DNA from: Agrococcus casei LMG 22410
Lineage (GTDB): Bacteria > Actinomycetota > Actinomycetes > Actinomycetales > Microbacteriaceae
Length of the DNA stretch: 64,000 nt
Assembly (NCBI RefSeq): GCF_900163565.1
Contig: NZ_FUHU01000010.1
Span: 1-64,000, forward strand
Direction of reading: 5' to 3'
Positions 33,566 through 42,260 of this stretch are shown here, one piece after another (position 1 is the first letter of the stretch; the number at the start of each line of letters is the position of its first letter). The notes under the pieces are model-generated. The model saw nothing but the letters and a program-made list of their open reading frames with translations. It ran no database searches and was not told the origin of the DNA. The position numbers were made by a program, and so were the translations under genes.

Positions 33566-34240
33566 TCAGTAGCCGGAGGTGTCGGCACCTTCGTCTTCGA
33601 GAATGCCGCGCGCCGATGAGACACCGAGACGCGTAGCACCGGCCTCGATCATCTCGAGCGCAGCAGCACGGGTGCGGATGCCGCCAGAGGCCTTCACGCC
33701 GAGCTTGCCCTCGACCGCATCCGCCATCAGGCGCACTGCGTGCACGGATGCTCCACCCGCCGGGTGGAAGCCCGTGGACGTCTTGACGAAGTCGGCGCCA
33801 GCGCGTGCGGCAGCCTTCGATGCGCCGACGATTCCCTCGTCGTCGAGAGCTGCAGACTCGATGATCACCTTGAGCACCGTGGGCGCCGGAGCAGCCGCGC
33901 GAACCGCTGCGACATCCGCCTCTATGTCATCGAACCGGTGCTCTACGGCGGCGGCGACATCGATCACCATGTCGATCTCATGGGCACCGCGTGCCACTGC
34001 GAACTCTGCCTCGAGGGCCTTGACCTGCGAGAGGTGCTTGCCGCTCGGAAAGCCGGTGACGACCGCGACTTTCACGTCGCTGCCTGCCGGGATCTCGACC
34101 GGCAGCATGCTCGGCGAGACGCACACGGAGTACGTGCCGAACTCGACCGCGTCGGCCACGAGTGCGGCGACGTCAGCGCTGGTGGCCTCGGGCTTCAGCA
34201 GGGTTGCGTCCATGTACTTTGCGAGTGTGGGGTTGTCCAT
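33566..34240 (-). CDS. deoC: Deoxyribose-phosphate aldolase
   Basis: The 224-residue TIM-barrel enzyme splits 2-deoxy-D-ribose 5-phosphate into glyceraldehyde 3-phosphate and acetaldehyde in deoxynucleoside breakdown. The Schiff-base lysine is in DFVKTSTGF, the second conserved lysine in [10 protein letters not shown], and TGFPSG and KVIIESAAL are family blocks. ATG 34240 ([15 protein letters not shown]) matches family N-termini. The gene is alone; no other nucleoside catabolism gene is adjacent. Confidence 0.95.
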   Translation of the reverse strand: MDNPTLAKYMDATLLKPEATSADVAALVADAVEFGTYSVCVSPSMLPVEIPAGSDVKVAVVTGFPSGKHLSQVKALEAEFAVARGAHEIDMVIDVAAAVEHRFDDIEADVAAVRAAAPAPTVLKVIIESAALDDEGIVGASKAAARAGADFVKTSTGFHPAGGASVHAVRLMADAVEGKLGVKASGGIRTRAAALEMIEAGATRLGVSSARGILEDEGADTSGY

Positions 34241-34271
34241 GGCTCCATTGTGGCACCACCGCACAGAAAAA

Positions 34272-34298
34272 CGGGGCCGCCCCAGTGGGGCGACCCCG
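34272..34298 (-). terminator. Rho-independent terminator of the 63-residue gene
   Basis: On the minus strand a 12-bp GC-rich stem with one mismatch closes a three-base loop and is followed by TTTTT (complement of 34267-34271). It lies 12 bp after the stop of the gene at 34311-34502, which supports that gene being expressed. Confidence 0.8.
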
Positions 34299-34310
34299 CG
34301 TCAGCCGCGA

Positions 34311-34502
34311 TCATCGCAGCGGATTCATTCGGAGTGCATCGAGTTCGAAGCGCTCACGATCGGCAGCCGCCTGCTCGTAGGCTTCGGCTTCGCGACGCTG
34401 TTGCACTCGGCAGGGCTCTTCGAGAGCCCAGCGTTCGAGAACGCGCGACGCACTCAGCGCGAACCGGCGCGCGGCCGGCATGGCGAGTGTCGGATTCGAC
34501 AT
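34311..34502 (-). CDS. Short hypothetical protein
   Basis: The 63-residue product (starting MSNPTLAMPAARRFALSAS, ending ERFELDALRMNPLR) is charged and mostly helical, with no signal peptide or known domain. Support for it comes from AGAAAGAAG before ATG 34502, a strong terminator just after its stop, and a long structured leader with an upstream 17-codon ORF. I recognise no family. Confidence 0.6.
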   Translation of the reverse strand: MSNPTLAMPAARRFALSASRVLERWALEEPCRVQQRREAEAYEQAAADRERFELDALRMNPLR

Positions 34503-34523
34503 GGTGTTCTTCTTTCTGGCATG

Positions 34524-34555
34524 GCCGTATCGCCCGTTCGAGGACGCGATACGGC
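34524..34555. promoter_or_regulatory. Ten-bp inverted repeat before the 63-residue gene
   Basis: GCCGTATCGC at 34524-34533 pairs with GCGATACGGC at 34546-34555 around a 12-base loop. It ends 21 bp before the ATG at 34502 on the minus strand and could be an operator or an RNA hairpin near the ribosome-binding site. Confidence 0.45.
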
Positions 34556-34713
34556 ACGGTGAAACGATGCAGCGCACAGGGCAATGGGCAAAGTGCGACA
34601 GCAGGAGCAGGGCGGATGCGCGACGACAGGAAGGTCGTTCGGGTCAGTGCCCAGAGGTGACGTCTGACGACATCAGGAGAGCCGACGGCTCGGGTTCAGA
34701 CTCGAAGTGTCTG

Positions 34714-34767
34714 TTAGGCCCGATCAAGAAGGAGGACTCCAGCGGTAGTTGTCATTTCGATGTTCAT
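34714..34767 (-). CDS. Putative 17-residue leader peptide
   Basis: ATG 34767 is preceded by AAAGGAGG with an eight-base gap, one of the best ribosome-binding sites in the window. It encodes MNIEMTTTAGVLLLDRA and a TAA stop. Three consecutive Leu codons include two CTT codons, which are rare in this high-GC sequence. It lies about 210 bp before the 63-residue gene on the same strand. A role as attenuation leader is inferred only. Confidence 0.5.
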   Translation of the reverse strand: MNIEMTTTAGVLLLDRA

Positions 34768-34923
34768 CGCGAGTTCCTCCTTTCATGCTTAGCGGTCAGA
34801 CGTACGAGTTTGAACGTACACGAAGAGCACACTGCGCACAAGAGGCATCTGCAGACTGGCAAGGGGGTTGTGTCGAGAGTGAATACTCGAAACGCTTGCT
34901 TTGGACCCGACAGGAGGCGTTCG

Positions 34924-35436
34924 ATGGATGATCGACAGGCCACAGACACCGACACCCGACTCAGCGCATACCTCAACGAGCACCTGCTCGCGTCGGAGGG
35001 AGGGCTGTCTGCGTTCGACGCTGCAAGCCGCACATGGGCTGGCACACAGCATGAGGCCCCGCTGAAAGCACTGCGAGACGAGATCGGCCGCGATCGACGA
35101 GACCTCGCGCTCATTATCCAACGCCTCGGCTTTCGTCCTTCCAAGCTCAAGCGGCTGTTCACAGGTCTCATGCGTGCAGGCGGCGAGGTGAACCCCATCA
35201 ACCTGCTGCGGATACGCGGAGGGTCCATGGCCCAGCTCGAGCTCGACGTGCTCACGGGCATGGTTCGGGCGAAGCTGTCGATGTGGCGCACGCTGATGGA
35301 GGTCAGCGAGCACTGGGAACGGCTCGATGCAGATCTGCTGCAGGACCTCGCGGATCGAGCCGGGCAGCAGATTGCAGAGCTGGAGCGAATCAGCATCGAG
35401 ACGTGCCATGAGCGGTTTGTCGAGGAGTCACAGTGA
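34924..35436 (+). CDS. Hypothetical helical protein
   Basis: The 170-residue product appears wholly helical and soluble (LSAYLNEHLLASEGGLSAFD, ... LIIQRLGFRPSKLKRLF ..., ADRAGQQIAELERISIETCH). The helices with spaced Glu/His residues recall four-helix bundles such as ferritin-like proteins, but no clear metal motif is visible and I assign no function. ATG 34924 follows AGGAGG. The stop overlaps the start of the FAD oxidoreductase gene by four bases. Confidence 0.72.
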   Translation: MDDRQATDTDTRLSAYLNEHLLASEGGLSAFDAASRTWAGTQHEAPLKALRDEIGRDRRDLALIIQRLGFRPSKLKRLFTGLMRAGGEVNPINLLRIRGGSMAQLELDVLTGMVRAKLSMWRTLMEVSEHWERLDADLLQDLADRAGQQIAELERISIETCHERFVEESQ

Positions 35437-36866
35437 AGGCGGTCATCGTCGGCGCCGGCCCCAACGGCCTCACCGCGGCGGCGGTGCTGGCACGAGCGGG
35501 TCTCGCTGTCTCTGTGCTCGAGCGCCTGCCGACGGTCGGGGGCGCTGCATCGAGCGTGACCGCTTTCGGGGATCGAGCCGTCATCGATCAAGGTGCCGCC
35601 GCGCATCCTTTCGGAGTCATCAGCCCGGCCTTCGACGACCTCAATCTCGAGCGCCATGGGCTCGAATGGGTCCACCCCGAGTACCCGGTCGCGCATCCGC
35701 TTCCCGGAGGCAGAGCGGCCTTCCTGCAGCAGGACGCCGATCTGACGGCAATGGGCCTCGGCGTGGATCGAGCGGCATGGCTGCGCCTGCACCAGCCAGC
35801 GACCGACAACCCCCGGGCCACCGCATCCAGCATCCTCTCCCCCCTCGTCCGCCTGCCCGAGCATCCGCTCCTCCTCGCGCGCCTGGGCCTTCGGGGAGCA
35901 TGGCCAGCGTCGGCTCTGGCTCGCACCGTGTTCCGCTCGGGCGCAGCCCAAGCACTCTTCGCCGGCAGCGCGACACATGCGACCCTCCCCCTCGGGCATC
36001 CGCTCACCAGTGCCTTCGGGATCGCGTTCGGCGGCGTCGGGCACTCCACAGGGTGGCCGTTCGCGCGCGGAGGTACACAGGAGATCTCGAACGCCCTTCG
36101 CCGTGCGGCCGAAGAGGCAGGCGCGAAGATTCAGACCGAGCACCACGTCGCGGATGTTCGCGAGCTGTCATCAGCTGACATCGTGCTGCTCGACCTGACC
36201 CCCAGGCAGATCGTCCAGATCGCAGGTGAGCGGCTTCATCCGCTGTACGGTCGACGCCTCCGCACCTGGCACTACGGGCCTGCGGTGGCAAAGCTCGATC
36301 TGCTTCTCGACGGACCGGTTCCTTGGCAGGACACGCGTGTCGAGAGAGCAGGCACTGTGCATGTCGGAGGCACCATCGCCGAGATAGCAGCTGCCGAGCG
36401 TGCGGTGGCTCACGGACGCATGCCCGAGCGACCGTTCGTGCTCGTCACCCAGCCTTCGTCTGCCGACCCGACACGGGCAGCCGACGGCAGTCACGTGATC
36501 TGGGCGTACGCTCACGTGCCTCACGCATGGCGGGGCGACACCGCTGCCGTCATCGAATCGCGCATTGAGCAGTTTGCTCCGGGCTTCCGCGATCGCATCA
36601 TTGCCAGGCGCGTGAACTCACCCAGCGATCTCGAGCAGTGGAACCCGAACCTCGTCGGGGGCGCGATCGGCGGCGGCTCCCTCACCGGGACACAGCAGCT
36701 GGCACGGCCGAGACTGTTCAACCCCTACCGGGTTCCTCTGCGATCGAGCGCCGAGAAGGAGCAGCCGCTGTACGTCTGCTCGTCATCGACTCCCCCAGGG
36801 GGCGGCGTACACGGCATGAACGGCTGGCACGCAGCCGCGGCAGTGCTTCTCGACCTGGGCCGCTGA
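35433..36866 (+). CDS. FAD-dependent NAD(P)-type oxidoreductase (phytoene desaturase-like)
   Basis: The 477-residue flavoprotein has an N-terminal Rossmann FAD site (AVIVGAGPNGLTAAAVLARA, residues 3-22; E30 for ribose) followed by VGGAASSVTAFGDRAVIDQG, as in phytoene desaturase/amine oxidase-like proteins. The C-terminal FAD segment is SSSTPPGGGVHGMNGWHAAA. No carotenoid genes are nearby, so it belongs to the broad uncharacterised group of such oxidoreductases. The start is GTG 35433, overlapping the previous stop. It converges with the transglutaminase gene, six bases away. Confidence 0.88.
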   Translation: MKAVIVGAGPNGLTAAAVLARAGLAVSVLERLPTVGGAASSVTAFGDRAVIDQGAAAHPFGVISPAFDDLNLERHGLEWVHPEYPVAHPLPGGRAAFLQQDADLTAMGLGVDRAAWLRLHQPATDNPRATASSILSPLVRLPEHPLLLARLGLRGAWPASALARTVFRSGAAQALFAGSATHATLPLGHPLTSAFGIAFGGVGHSTGWPFARGGTQEISNALRRAAEEAGAKIQTEHHVADVRELSSADIVLLDLTPRQIVQIAGERLHPLYGRRLRTWHYGPAVAKLDLLLDGPVPWQDTRVERAGTVHVGGTIAEIAAAERAVAHGRMPERPFVLVTQPSSADPTRAADGSHVIWAYAHVPHAWRGDTAAVIESRIEQFAPGFRDRIIARRVNSPSDLEQWNPNLVGGAIGGGSLTGTQQLARPRLFNPYRVPLRSSAEKEQPLYVCSSSTPPGGGVHGMNGWHAAAAVLLDLGR

Positions 36867-36872
36867 CAGGCG

Positions 36873-37718
36873 TCAGCTCTCGCGCGTGATCTCGACCTTG
36901 ACGAACAGCTTGCTCTCGCCACTGGCGGCGAACACGCCTCGCAGCGGCGGGATGTCGTTGTAGTCGCGGCCGTAGCCGATCTTCACGTGACGCTCGCCGA
37001 TGTCGATGAGGTTCGTCGGATCCCAGGCAAACCAGTCGCCGGCAAACCACTCGACCCACGCGTGCGACTCGCCCGTGATCGTCTCGCCGATCTCAGCGTT
37101 CGGCCGCGGGTGCAGGTAGCCCGACACGTAGCGCGCCGGAATCCCGACGGCACGCAGGGCACCGATCGTGATGTGCGCGATGTCCTGGCAGACGCCCTTC
37201 TTGTTCGTCCACGCCTCGCGAGCGAGCGTGTGCACGTGGGTCACACCCGACATGTACTCGATCTGCTCGCCGACCCGGCGCGCAATCGCAGCCGCAGCGA
37301 TGCCGGGCGTCTCTGACTCTTCGGCGATGCCCTTCGCAAGCTCGACGAGGTCGTCGGTCGGCTCGGTGCGCGGCGTCTGGTCGAGGTGCTCGACGTAGTG
37401 GATCGAGCGCTGCGTCACGCGACCCAGCTGCTCCCACGAGATGTCGTGACCAGAGGGGATGCGCGGCCGCACTTCGACAAGCGACTCTGCCGTGAGCTGC
37501 AGCTCGGTGTGCGGGCTGAGCACATCGAACGAGGTCACGCGCGTGCCCCAGTAGTCGTCGTACTGGTTCACCGAAGTGTTCGGCTGGATGTCGAGATTCG
37601 AGTAGATGACGAACTGGCCGTCGGTCGACACCGGCAGCATGCGAGCCTCGTTGTACGACGCCTTCGCGGGTTCCTCGTAGCGGTATCCGGTCGTGTGCCG
37701 AATGTGGATGCGACTCAT
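36873..37718 (-). CDS. Transglutaminase-like protein of the ATP-grasp/alpha-E cluster
   Basis: The 281-residue protein has an N-terminal beta domain (IHIRHTTGYRYEEPAKASYN) and a transglutaminase/papain-like core. The triad is Cys177 (KKGVCQDIAH), His219 (ESHAWVEW) and Asp233 (AWDPTN). In this conserved cluster such proteins are thought to act as peptidases or amide-bond enzymes on a product of the linked ATP-grasp ligase. Its start overlaps the stop of the alpha-E gene by four bases. Confidence 0.92.
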   Translation of the reverse strand: MSRIHIRHTTGYRYEEPAKASYNEARMLPVSTDGQFVIYSNLDIQPNTSVNQYDDYWGTRVTSFDVLSPHTELQLTAESLVEVRPRIPSGHDISWEQLGRVTQRSIHYVEHLDQTPRTEPTDDLVELAKGIAEESETPGIAAAAIARRVGEQIEYMSGVTHVHTLAREAWTNKKGVCQDIAHITIGALRAVGIPARYVSGYLHPRPNAEIGETITGESHAWVEWFAGDWFAWDPTNLIDIGERHVKIGYGRDYNDIPPLRGVFAASGESKLFVKVEITRES

Positions 37719-38644
37719 GACTGGCCTCCCATCCATGCAGGCAGATTGTGCGTCGGGAAGTAGCGCTCGCGCACTGCCTCCGACACGTTCGTGGTCGTCG
37801 ACTGCACGTGATCCATCATGATCGGCAGCTCCTCGATGACCTGCGAAATCGGCCGGAACTCGAGCTCTGCACGAATGTGCCCGAGCATCCGCACTGCCGA
37901 GTCGCCGTAGCCGATGCGCTGCTGCGTCGGATCGATGTCGCGAAGGCACTGTTCCGCGAGTGTGAGCGAATGCATGATCGACCTCGGAAACAGGCGGTCG
38001 AGCAGCAGGAACTCCGCAGCATTCGTGCTCGAGGGCACGCCTCGATACGTTCGCAGATACGCCTCGTACGCACCGACGGAGCGCAGGATGGTCGTCCACG
38101 ATGGCCCCGACGCCTCAGTGAGTGCGCGGGTCGCCAGCAGGCGTGCGGTCATGTCTGCTCGCTCGATCGATCTGCCGAGCGTGAAGAAGCTCCATGCGTC
38201 GTCACGGCTCGAGGTCGAGTCGGCGATGCCAGAGGCGAGCGCAGCCCGCTCGCGCGTCCAGGAGAACAGCTCGTGGATCTGGTCGCCCTTGGTCGACTTC
38301 GGCATGCCCGTGTGGGTGATGTTCAGCACCTCCCACAGCTCGCTCGAGATGATCTCGCGCGCACGGCGGCCGTTCTCGCGAGCAGCCCGCAGGCAGTACG
38401 CGATCGACGTGGTGCTCATCGGGTCGGTGGCCAGCGGCGTGATGACGTCCTGGCGCTTGAGCTTGCGGTCGGTGGGCGGCTCGCTGCCCATGACGCCGAG
38501 CAGCGCGCGGCAGGCTGTGTCTTCGTCGACGAAGATGTCTTCGAGCAGCAGCTGCAGGTAGACGTCGAGGATGCGCGCTGTTCCGTCGCCGCGCTCGATG
38601 TAGCGGCCGATCCAGAACAGTGATTCGGCAATGCGGCTCAGCAT
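37715..38644 (-). CDS. Alpha-E domain protein (DUF403)
   Basis: The 309-residue all-helical protein has the diagnostic N-terminus SRIAESLFWIGRYIERGDGT, and the repeat-like FFTLGRSIERADMTARLL near 150. Alpha-E proteins occur beside circularly permuted ATP-grasp and transglutaminase genes; their exact role is unknown. It overlaps the ATP-grasp gene by seven bases and the transglutaminase gene by four. Confidence 0.93.
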   Translation of the reverse strand: MLSRIAESLFWIGRYIERGDGTARILDVYLQLLLEDIFVDEDTACRALLGVMGSEPPTDRKLKRQDVITPLATDPMSTTSIAYCLRAARENGRRAREIISSELWEVLNITHTGMPKSTKGDQIHELFSWTRERAALASGIADSTSSRDDAWSFFTLGRSIERADMTARLLATRALTEASGPSWTTILRSVGAYEAYLRTYRGVPSSTNAAEFLLLDRLFPRSIMHSLTLAEQCLRDIDPTQQRIGYGDSAVRMLGHIRAELEFRPISQVIEELPIMMDHVQSTTTNVSEAVRERYFPTHNLPAWMGGQS

Positions 38645-40272
38645 GATGCGCCTCCTGTCTGCTGCTGCTGTTCGTCTTGGTCGCGTCGCTCGTCCTGCGG
38701 CGACTGATCCTGCGTGTGCTCTTCTGGCACGATGATCGGAATCGACTCGGTCATCGGCTCTCCTGTCGCTCCGAACTCGGCTTCGATGTCACGCGTGGTC
38801 GGGATCGGGTCGCGCGGGTCGCCGAGCACCCAGGTGTCTTTCGAGCCGCCGCCCTGCGACGAATTCACGACGAGCTGTCCCTCGGGCAGTGCCACGCGGG
38901 TGAGGCCGCCGGGCAGCACCGAGATGTCCTCTCCGTCGTTGACGGCGAACGGACGCAGGTCGACGTGGCGCGGACGAACGCCGTCTTCGACCAGTGTCGG
39001 AATCGTCGACAGCTGCACGACGGGCTGCGCGATCCAGCCACGCGGATCGTCGATGAGCCGCTTCCGCAAGTCGTCGAGCTCGCTGCGCGACGCATCCGGC
39101 CCGATCACAAGACCCTTGCCGCCCGACCCGTCGACGGGCTTCACGACCAGCTCGTCGAGTCGGTCGATGACCTCTTCGAGCGCTTCTGGCTCGTCGAGGC
39201 GCCAGGTGTCGACGTTCTTCAGAATCGGCTCTTCGCCGAGGTAGTACTCGATCAGCTCGGGCACGTAGGTGTAGATCAGCTTGTCGTCGGCGACGCCGTT
39301 GCCGACTGCGTTCGCCAGCGTGACGTTGCCCAGGCGAGCGGCGAGCATGAGGCCCGGGCTGCCGAGCATGGAGTCTGCCCTGAACTGCAGCGGGTCGAGA
39401 AAGTCGTCATCGACCCGGCGGTAGATCACGTCGACGCGCTGCGGGCCCTCGGTGGTGCGCATATAGACGCGACCGCCGGAGGTGAAGAGGTCACGGCCTT
39501 CGACGAGCTCGACGCCCATGAGGCGAGCGAGCAGCGTGTGCTCGTAGTACGCCGAGTTGTAGACACCGGGAGTCAGTACGACGACAGTGGGGTCGTCGAT
39601 GCCGGCGGGAGCAGCCGCGCGGAGGGCCTTCAGCAGCCGGTCGCAGTAGTCGCCGACCGGCCGAACGCGCATACGAGCGAACATCTCGGGCAGCGTCTGG
39701 GCGATCATGCGGCGGTTCGACATCACGTAACTGACGCCACTGGGGATGCGCACGTTGTCTTCAAGCACGCGCCAGTCGCCGACTTCGTCACGGATCAGGT
39801 CGATGCCCGAGACATGGATGCGCACGCCGTTGGCACCCGAGAATCCGGCGGCCTGGCGGTGGTAGTGCGCAGACGACGAGATGAGCTTGGCTGGGATGAC
39901 GCCGTCGTCGATCGCTCGCTGCGGACCGTAGACGTCGGCCAGAAACGCCTCGAGCGCACGAACACGCTGCTTGACGCCCGATTCAACGTGGTTCCAGCTG
40001 TCAGCGGTGATGACCCGCGGCACCGCGTCCAGCGGGAAGGGCCGCTCTTCGCCTGCGAAGTCGAACGTGACGCCCTGTGCGAGGTACGACCGGGCCAGCG
40101 CATCCGCTCGTCCGCGCAGCTCGCCCTGGCTCATGCTGCTGAGGGCCTCGTAGATGTCGCGGTAGGGCGCCCTGGGCGTGCCCGTCGGGTCGAACATTTC
40201 GTCCCACGGCTCACTCTGCCGGTTCGGAGCATTCTTGATCGGGGCGTCGTAGTCCTGGAAAAGGTCTCCCAT
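38638..40272 (-). CDS. Circularly permuted ATP-grasp type 2 protein
   Basis: The 544-residue protein belongs to the circularly permuted ATP-grasp ligases. Recognisable are VRIHVSGIDLIRDEVGDWRVLEDNVRIPSG in parts (near 150-180), VVLTPGVYNSAYYEHTLLA (near 235), ELVVKPVDGSGGKGLVIGP (near 370, phosphate loop) and VDLRPFAVNDGEDISVLPGG. It is first in a three-gene operon with alpha-E and transglutaminase-like proteins and is predicted to form amide bonds in an uncharacterised peptide. The last 40 residues are acidic and Gln-rich (QDERRDQDEQQQQTGG). Confidence 0.93.
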   Translation of the reverse strand: MGDLFQDYDAPIKNAPNRQSEPWDEMFDPTGTPRAPYRDIYEALSSMSQGELRGRADALARSYLAQGVTFDFAGEERPFPLDAVPRVITADSWNHVESGVKQRVRALEAFLADVYGPQRAIDDGVIPAKLISSSAHYHRQAAGFSGANGVRIHVSGIDLIRDEVGDWRVLEDNVRIPSGVSYVMSNRRMIAQTLPEMFARMRVRPVGDYCDRLLKALRAAAPAGIDDPTVVVLTPGVYNSAYYEHTLLARLMGVELVEGRDLFTSGGRVYMRTTEGPQRVDVIYRRVDDDFLDPLQFRADSMLGSPGLMLAARLGNVTLANAVGNGVADDKLIYTYVPELIEYYLGEEPILKNVDTWRLDEPEALEEVIDRLDELVVKPVDGSGGKGLVIGPDASRSELDDLRKRLIDDPRGWIAQPVVQLSTIPTLVEDGVRPRHVDLRPFAVNDGEDISVLPGGLTRVALPEGQLVVNSSQGGGSKDTWVLGDPRDPIPTTRDIEAEFGATGEPMTESIPIIVPEEHTQDQSPQDERRDQDEQQQQTGGASC

Positions 40273-40363
40273 GGGGCGAGCCTACAGTCTGAGGGGGGCC
40301 GGTTGTCGAGTTGGGACAAGCGAAGCGGATGCGCGGGTCGACTCCCGTGTCGGACGTCGCGGC

Positions 40364-40369
40364 TAGGCT
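40364..40369 (+). promoter_or_regulatory. -10 box of a leaderless MFS gene
   Basis: TAGGCT lies six bases before GTG 40376, the same distance as at the GntR gene (45473-45478) and the TetR gene (5246-5251). No ribosome-binding site is present, so transcription probably starts at the initiation codon. Confidence 0.55.
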
Positions 40370-40375
40370 GTGGCA

Positions 40376-41653
40376 GTGAGCAGTGCACCTGGAATCCGGC
40401 AGACCCGCGCGGTCGCAAAGGCCCGTTTCGGCGCCAGTGTCGCGTTCGCGATCGTCGGCTTCCTGCTGGCCGTCTGGCTCGTGCACATCCCTGCTGTGCA
40501 GCAGGCCACGGGCATCTCGAAGGCCGAGCTCGGCACGACGCTGCTCGCCCTCGGCCTCGGCTCGCTCATCTCGATGCAGGCCGGCGGGCTGCTGATCTCG
40601 CGATTCGGCGCGCGCATGCCGCTGCTGGCCGGGCACCTGCTGCTTGCCGTGACGCTGCTCGCGCCGGCGTTCGCAACCGATGCCGTGACGCTCGGCATCG
40701 CCCTGTTCCTGTTCGGCCTCGGCAACGGGCTCGCAGACGTCTCCATGAACGCCGAGGCGGTCGAAGTCGAGCGCGACCGCGGCAAGGCGATCATGTCGTC
40801 GATGCACGCCTTCTTCTCGATCGGCACAGCGCTCGGTGCGGCGTACGGGTGGCTCGTGCAGACGGTGCAGCTCGCCGTGCTGCCGAGCTTCGTGATCGCT
40901 GCAGCCTTGGCCGTCGGGTTCGCGTTCGTCGCCATGGCACTGCTGCCGAAACGCGGCGCCGAGCCCGACGTCACCACATCCGAGCTGCTTGCCGTCAGTC
41001 GCGCATCCGGTGACTCGCGCCCCGGCAAGTCGACGAGAACCGTGCCGATCTCGCAGATCGTGCTGCTTGCGCTGCTCGCATTTGTGCTGATGCTGGCCGA
41101 GGGCGTCGCGAGCGACTGGAGTGCGCTGCATGCCGTCGACGTGCTCGGCGAATCAGAGGCGACGGGCGCGATCGCGTACGGAGCCTTTGCCGTCAGCATG
41201 ACAGTGGCGAGGTTCATGGTCGACTTCGTCGTGCGCAGATTCGGCTCGGTCGCCGTGGTGCGGTTCGGCTCGCTGATCTCGGCCGTCGGCCTCGGCATCG
41301 TCGTGGTGTCGCCGGCGTTCTGGGTCGCACTCGTCGGCTGGACGGTCTTCGCACTCGGGGTCGCGGGGGTTGTTCCGCAGATCTTCACGGCAGCCGGCAA
41401 CCTGCCGGTCAAGAAGCGGGCAGTCGTGCTGTCGCGCATCGTCAGTGCGGGCTATGTCGGCATGCTCGCGGGGCCCGCGGTGGTCGGCTGGGTCGCCGGA
41501 TTCACTGACCTCAGCATCGCGCTCACGGTGCCGCTGGTGCTGTGCCTTCTGGGGCTTGTGGGGGCATCCAGCGTGCGAGCAGCTGCTGGTGGCTCGAGTG
41601 CGAAGCCGACGTCTGGTGATGCAGAGGGCACAGCAGCACGACCTGGGTCATAG
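40376..41653 (+). CDS. MFS transporter (YbjJ-like)
   Basis: The protein of about 425 residues has twelve hydrophobic helices. ISKAELGTTLLALGLGSLIS, RFGARMPLLAGHLLLAVTLL and GLGNGLADVSMNAEAVEVER fit the YbjJ/FucP-related MFS group; the last motif, with a conserved acidic residue in helix 4, is typical of it. The substrate is unknown. GTG 40376 suits a leaderless transcript; GTG 40370, two codons upstream, is the alternative. The last 131 bp overlap the 3' end of the opposite gene. Confidence 0.88.
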   Translation: MSSAPGIRQTRAVAKARFGASVAFAIVGFLLAVWLVHIPAVQQATGISKAELGTTLLALGLGSLISMQAGGLLISRFGARMPLLAGHLLLAVTLLAPAFATDAVTLGIALFLFGLGNGLADVSMNAEAVEVERDRGKAIMSSMHAFFSIGTALGAAYGWLVQTVQLAVLPSFVIAAALAVGFAFVAMALLPKRGAEPDVTTSELLAVSRASGDSRPGKSTRTVPISQIVLLALLAFVLMLAEGVASDWSALHAVDVLGESEATGAIAYGAFAVSMTVARFMVDFVVRRFGSVAVVRFGSLISAVGLGIVVVSPAFWVALVGWTVFALGVAGVVPQIFTAAGNLPVKKRAVVLSRIVSAGYVGMLAGPAVVGWVAGFTDLSIALTVPLVLCLLGLVGASSVRAAAGGSSAKPTSGDAEGTAARPGS

Positions 41654-42260
41654 GCGACTGCACCGGGGCCGGCACGCTCGGCACGGGCCATGTTCGCGGA
41701 CGCAGCCAGTGAGCGAACAGCCGCATGGCGACTGCTCCGAGGACCGCGTTCGCGCCTGCCATCAGCACTGCTGAGACGATGCTGGCAATGACCATGCCTA
41801 TGAGCACGGGCGTGGTTCGGTAGCCGATCACGTCGACGACGATCTGCCAGAATCCGATGCCGAGCAGCCCTGCGACCACGAACGGCAGAAGCCAGCTCGC
41901 AAGCCCCGAGAGCATCGTGATCGCGAGCGCCCGGCGCCATCCGAATGGCAGCAGGCGGCGTGTTCCGATGACGGTGGCTGCGACCACCGCGGCTGTCGCC
42001 AGCAGCAGCACGGCGATGCAGAACATTGCCACTGCGATGTCGTCGTCGAAGAAGTCGTCGTAGAGGCTTGCGAGGTCGCCGAACACCGAGCCGCGTGGGC
42101 TGAACAGGCTGAAGACGATCGTGACGACGGTTGCGATAGCGACGGCGCCGCCCACGGGCGCGGCGAACCCCATGAGGAGCCCTGCGCCGCCGTGCACCAG
42201 CAGACCGGTGCGCGTCACACCGCGACTGACGGTGTGCGGAACGGATGGGCGGGTCGACAT
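41523..42260 (-). CDS. Membrane protein of unknown function, paralogue 1
   Basis: The 245-residue protein has five hydrophobic segments (GLLMGFAAPVGGAVAIATVV, AVAMFCIAVLLLATAAVVAA, ALAITMLSGLASWLLPFVVA, TTPVLIGMVIASIVSAVLMA among them) and a hydrophilic, Pro/His-rich C-terminal tail of about 50 residues. It is similar in layout to the next gene upstream (shared FAAPV/LTAPL region, RRALAITMLSGL versus GRAFWITVLSGL), so the two are tandem paralogues. The tail is encoded by the 131 bp that overlap the opposite MFS gene. ATG 42260 was chosen. No function is known. Confidence 0.7.
   Translation of the reverse strand: MSTRPSVPHTVSRGVTRTGLLVHGGAGLLMGFAAPVGGAVAIATVVTIVFSLFSPRGSVFGDLASLYDDFFDDDIAVAMFCIAVLLLATAAVVAATVIGTRRLLPFGWRRALAITMLSGLASWLLPFVVAGLLGIGFWQIVVDVIGYRTTPVLIGMVIASIVSAVLMAGANAVLGAVAMRLFAHWLRPRTWPVPSVPAPVQSPMTQVVLLCPLHHQTSASHSSHQQLLARWMPPQAPEGTAPAAP

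Larger units (their letters stand above)
34503..34923 (-). other. 421-bp intergenic leader region
   Basis: This gap lacks a large gene. On the minus strand it holds a 17-codon ORF at 34714-34767, several small hairpins after that ORF (CAGAC/GTCTG at about 34697-34713; GAGCC/GGCTC at about 34679-34691) and a 10-bp stem at 34524-34533/34546-34555 just before the 63-residue gene. ACGTAC occurs twice, 14 bp apart, at 34800 and 34814. On the plus strand only the ribosome-binding site of the gene at 34924 is clear. Confidence 0.55.

Noticed and set aside
35433-36866. Carotenoid biosynthesis cluster
   Set aside because: The FAD oxidoreductase is phytoene-desaturase-like, but no phytoene synthase, GGPP synthase or cyclase gene is nearby.
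38677-41013. Plus-strand reading frame of 778 codons
   Set aside because: It runs antisense through the ATP-grasp gene and then out of frame through the MFS gene; no domains.
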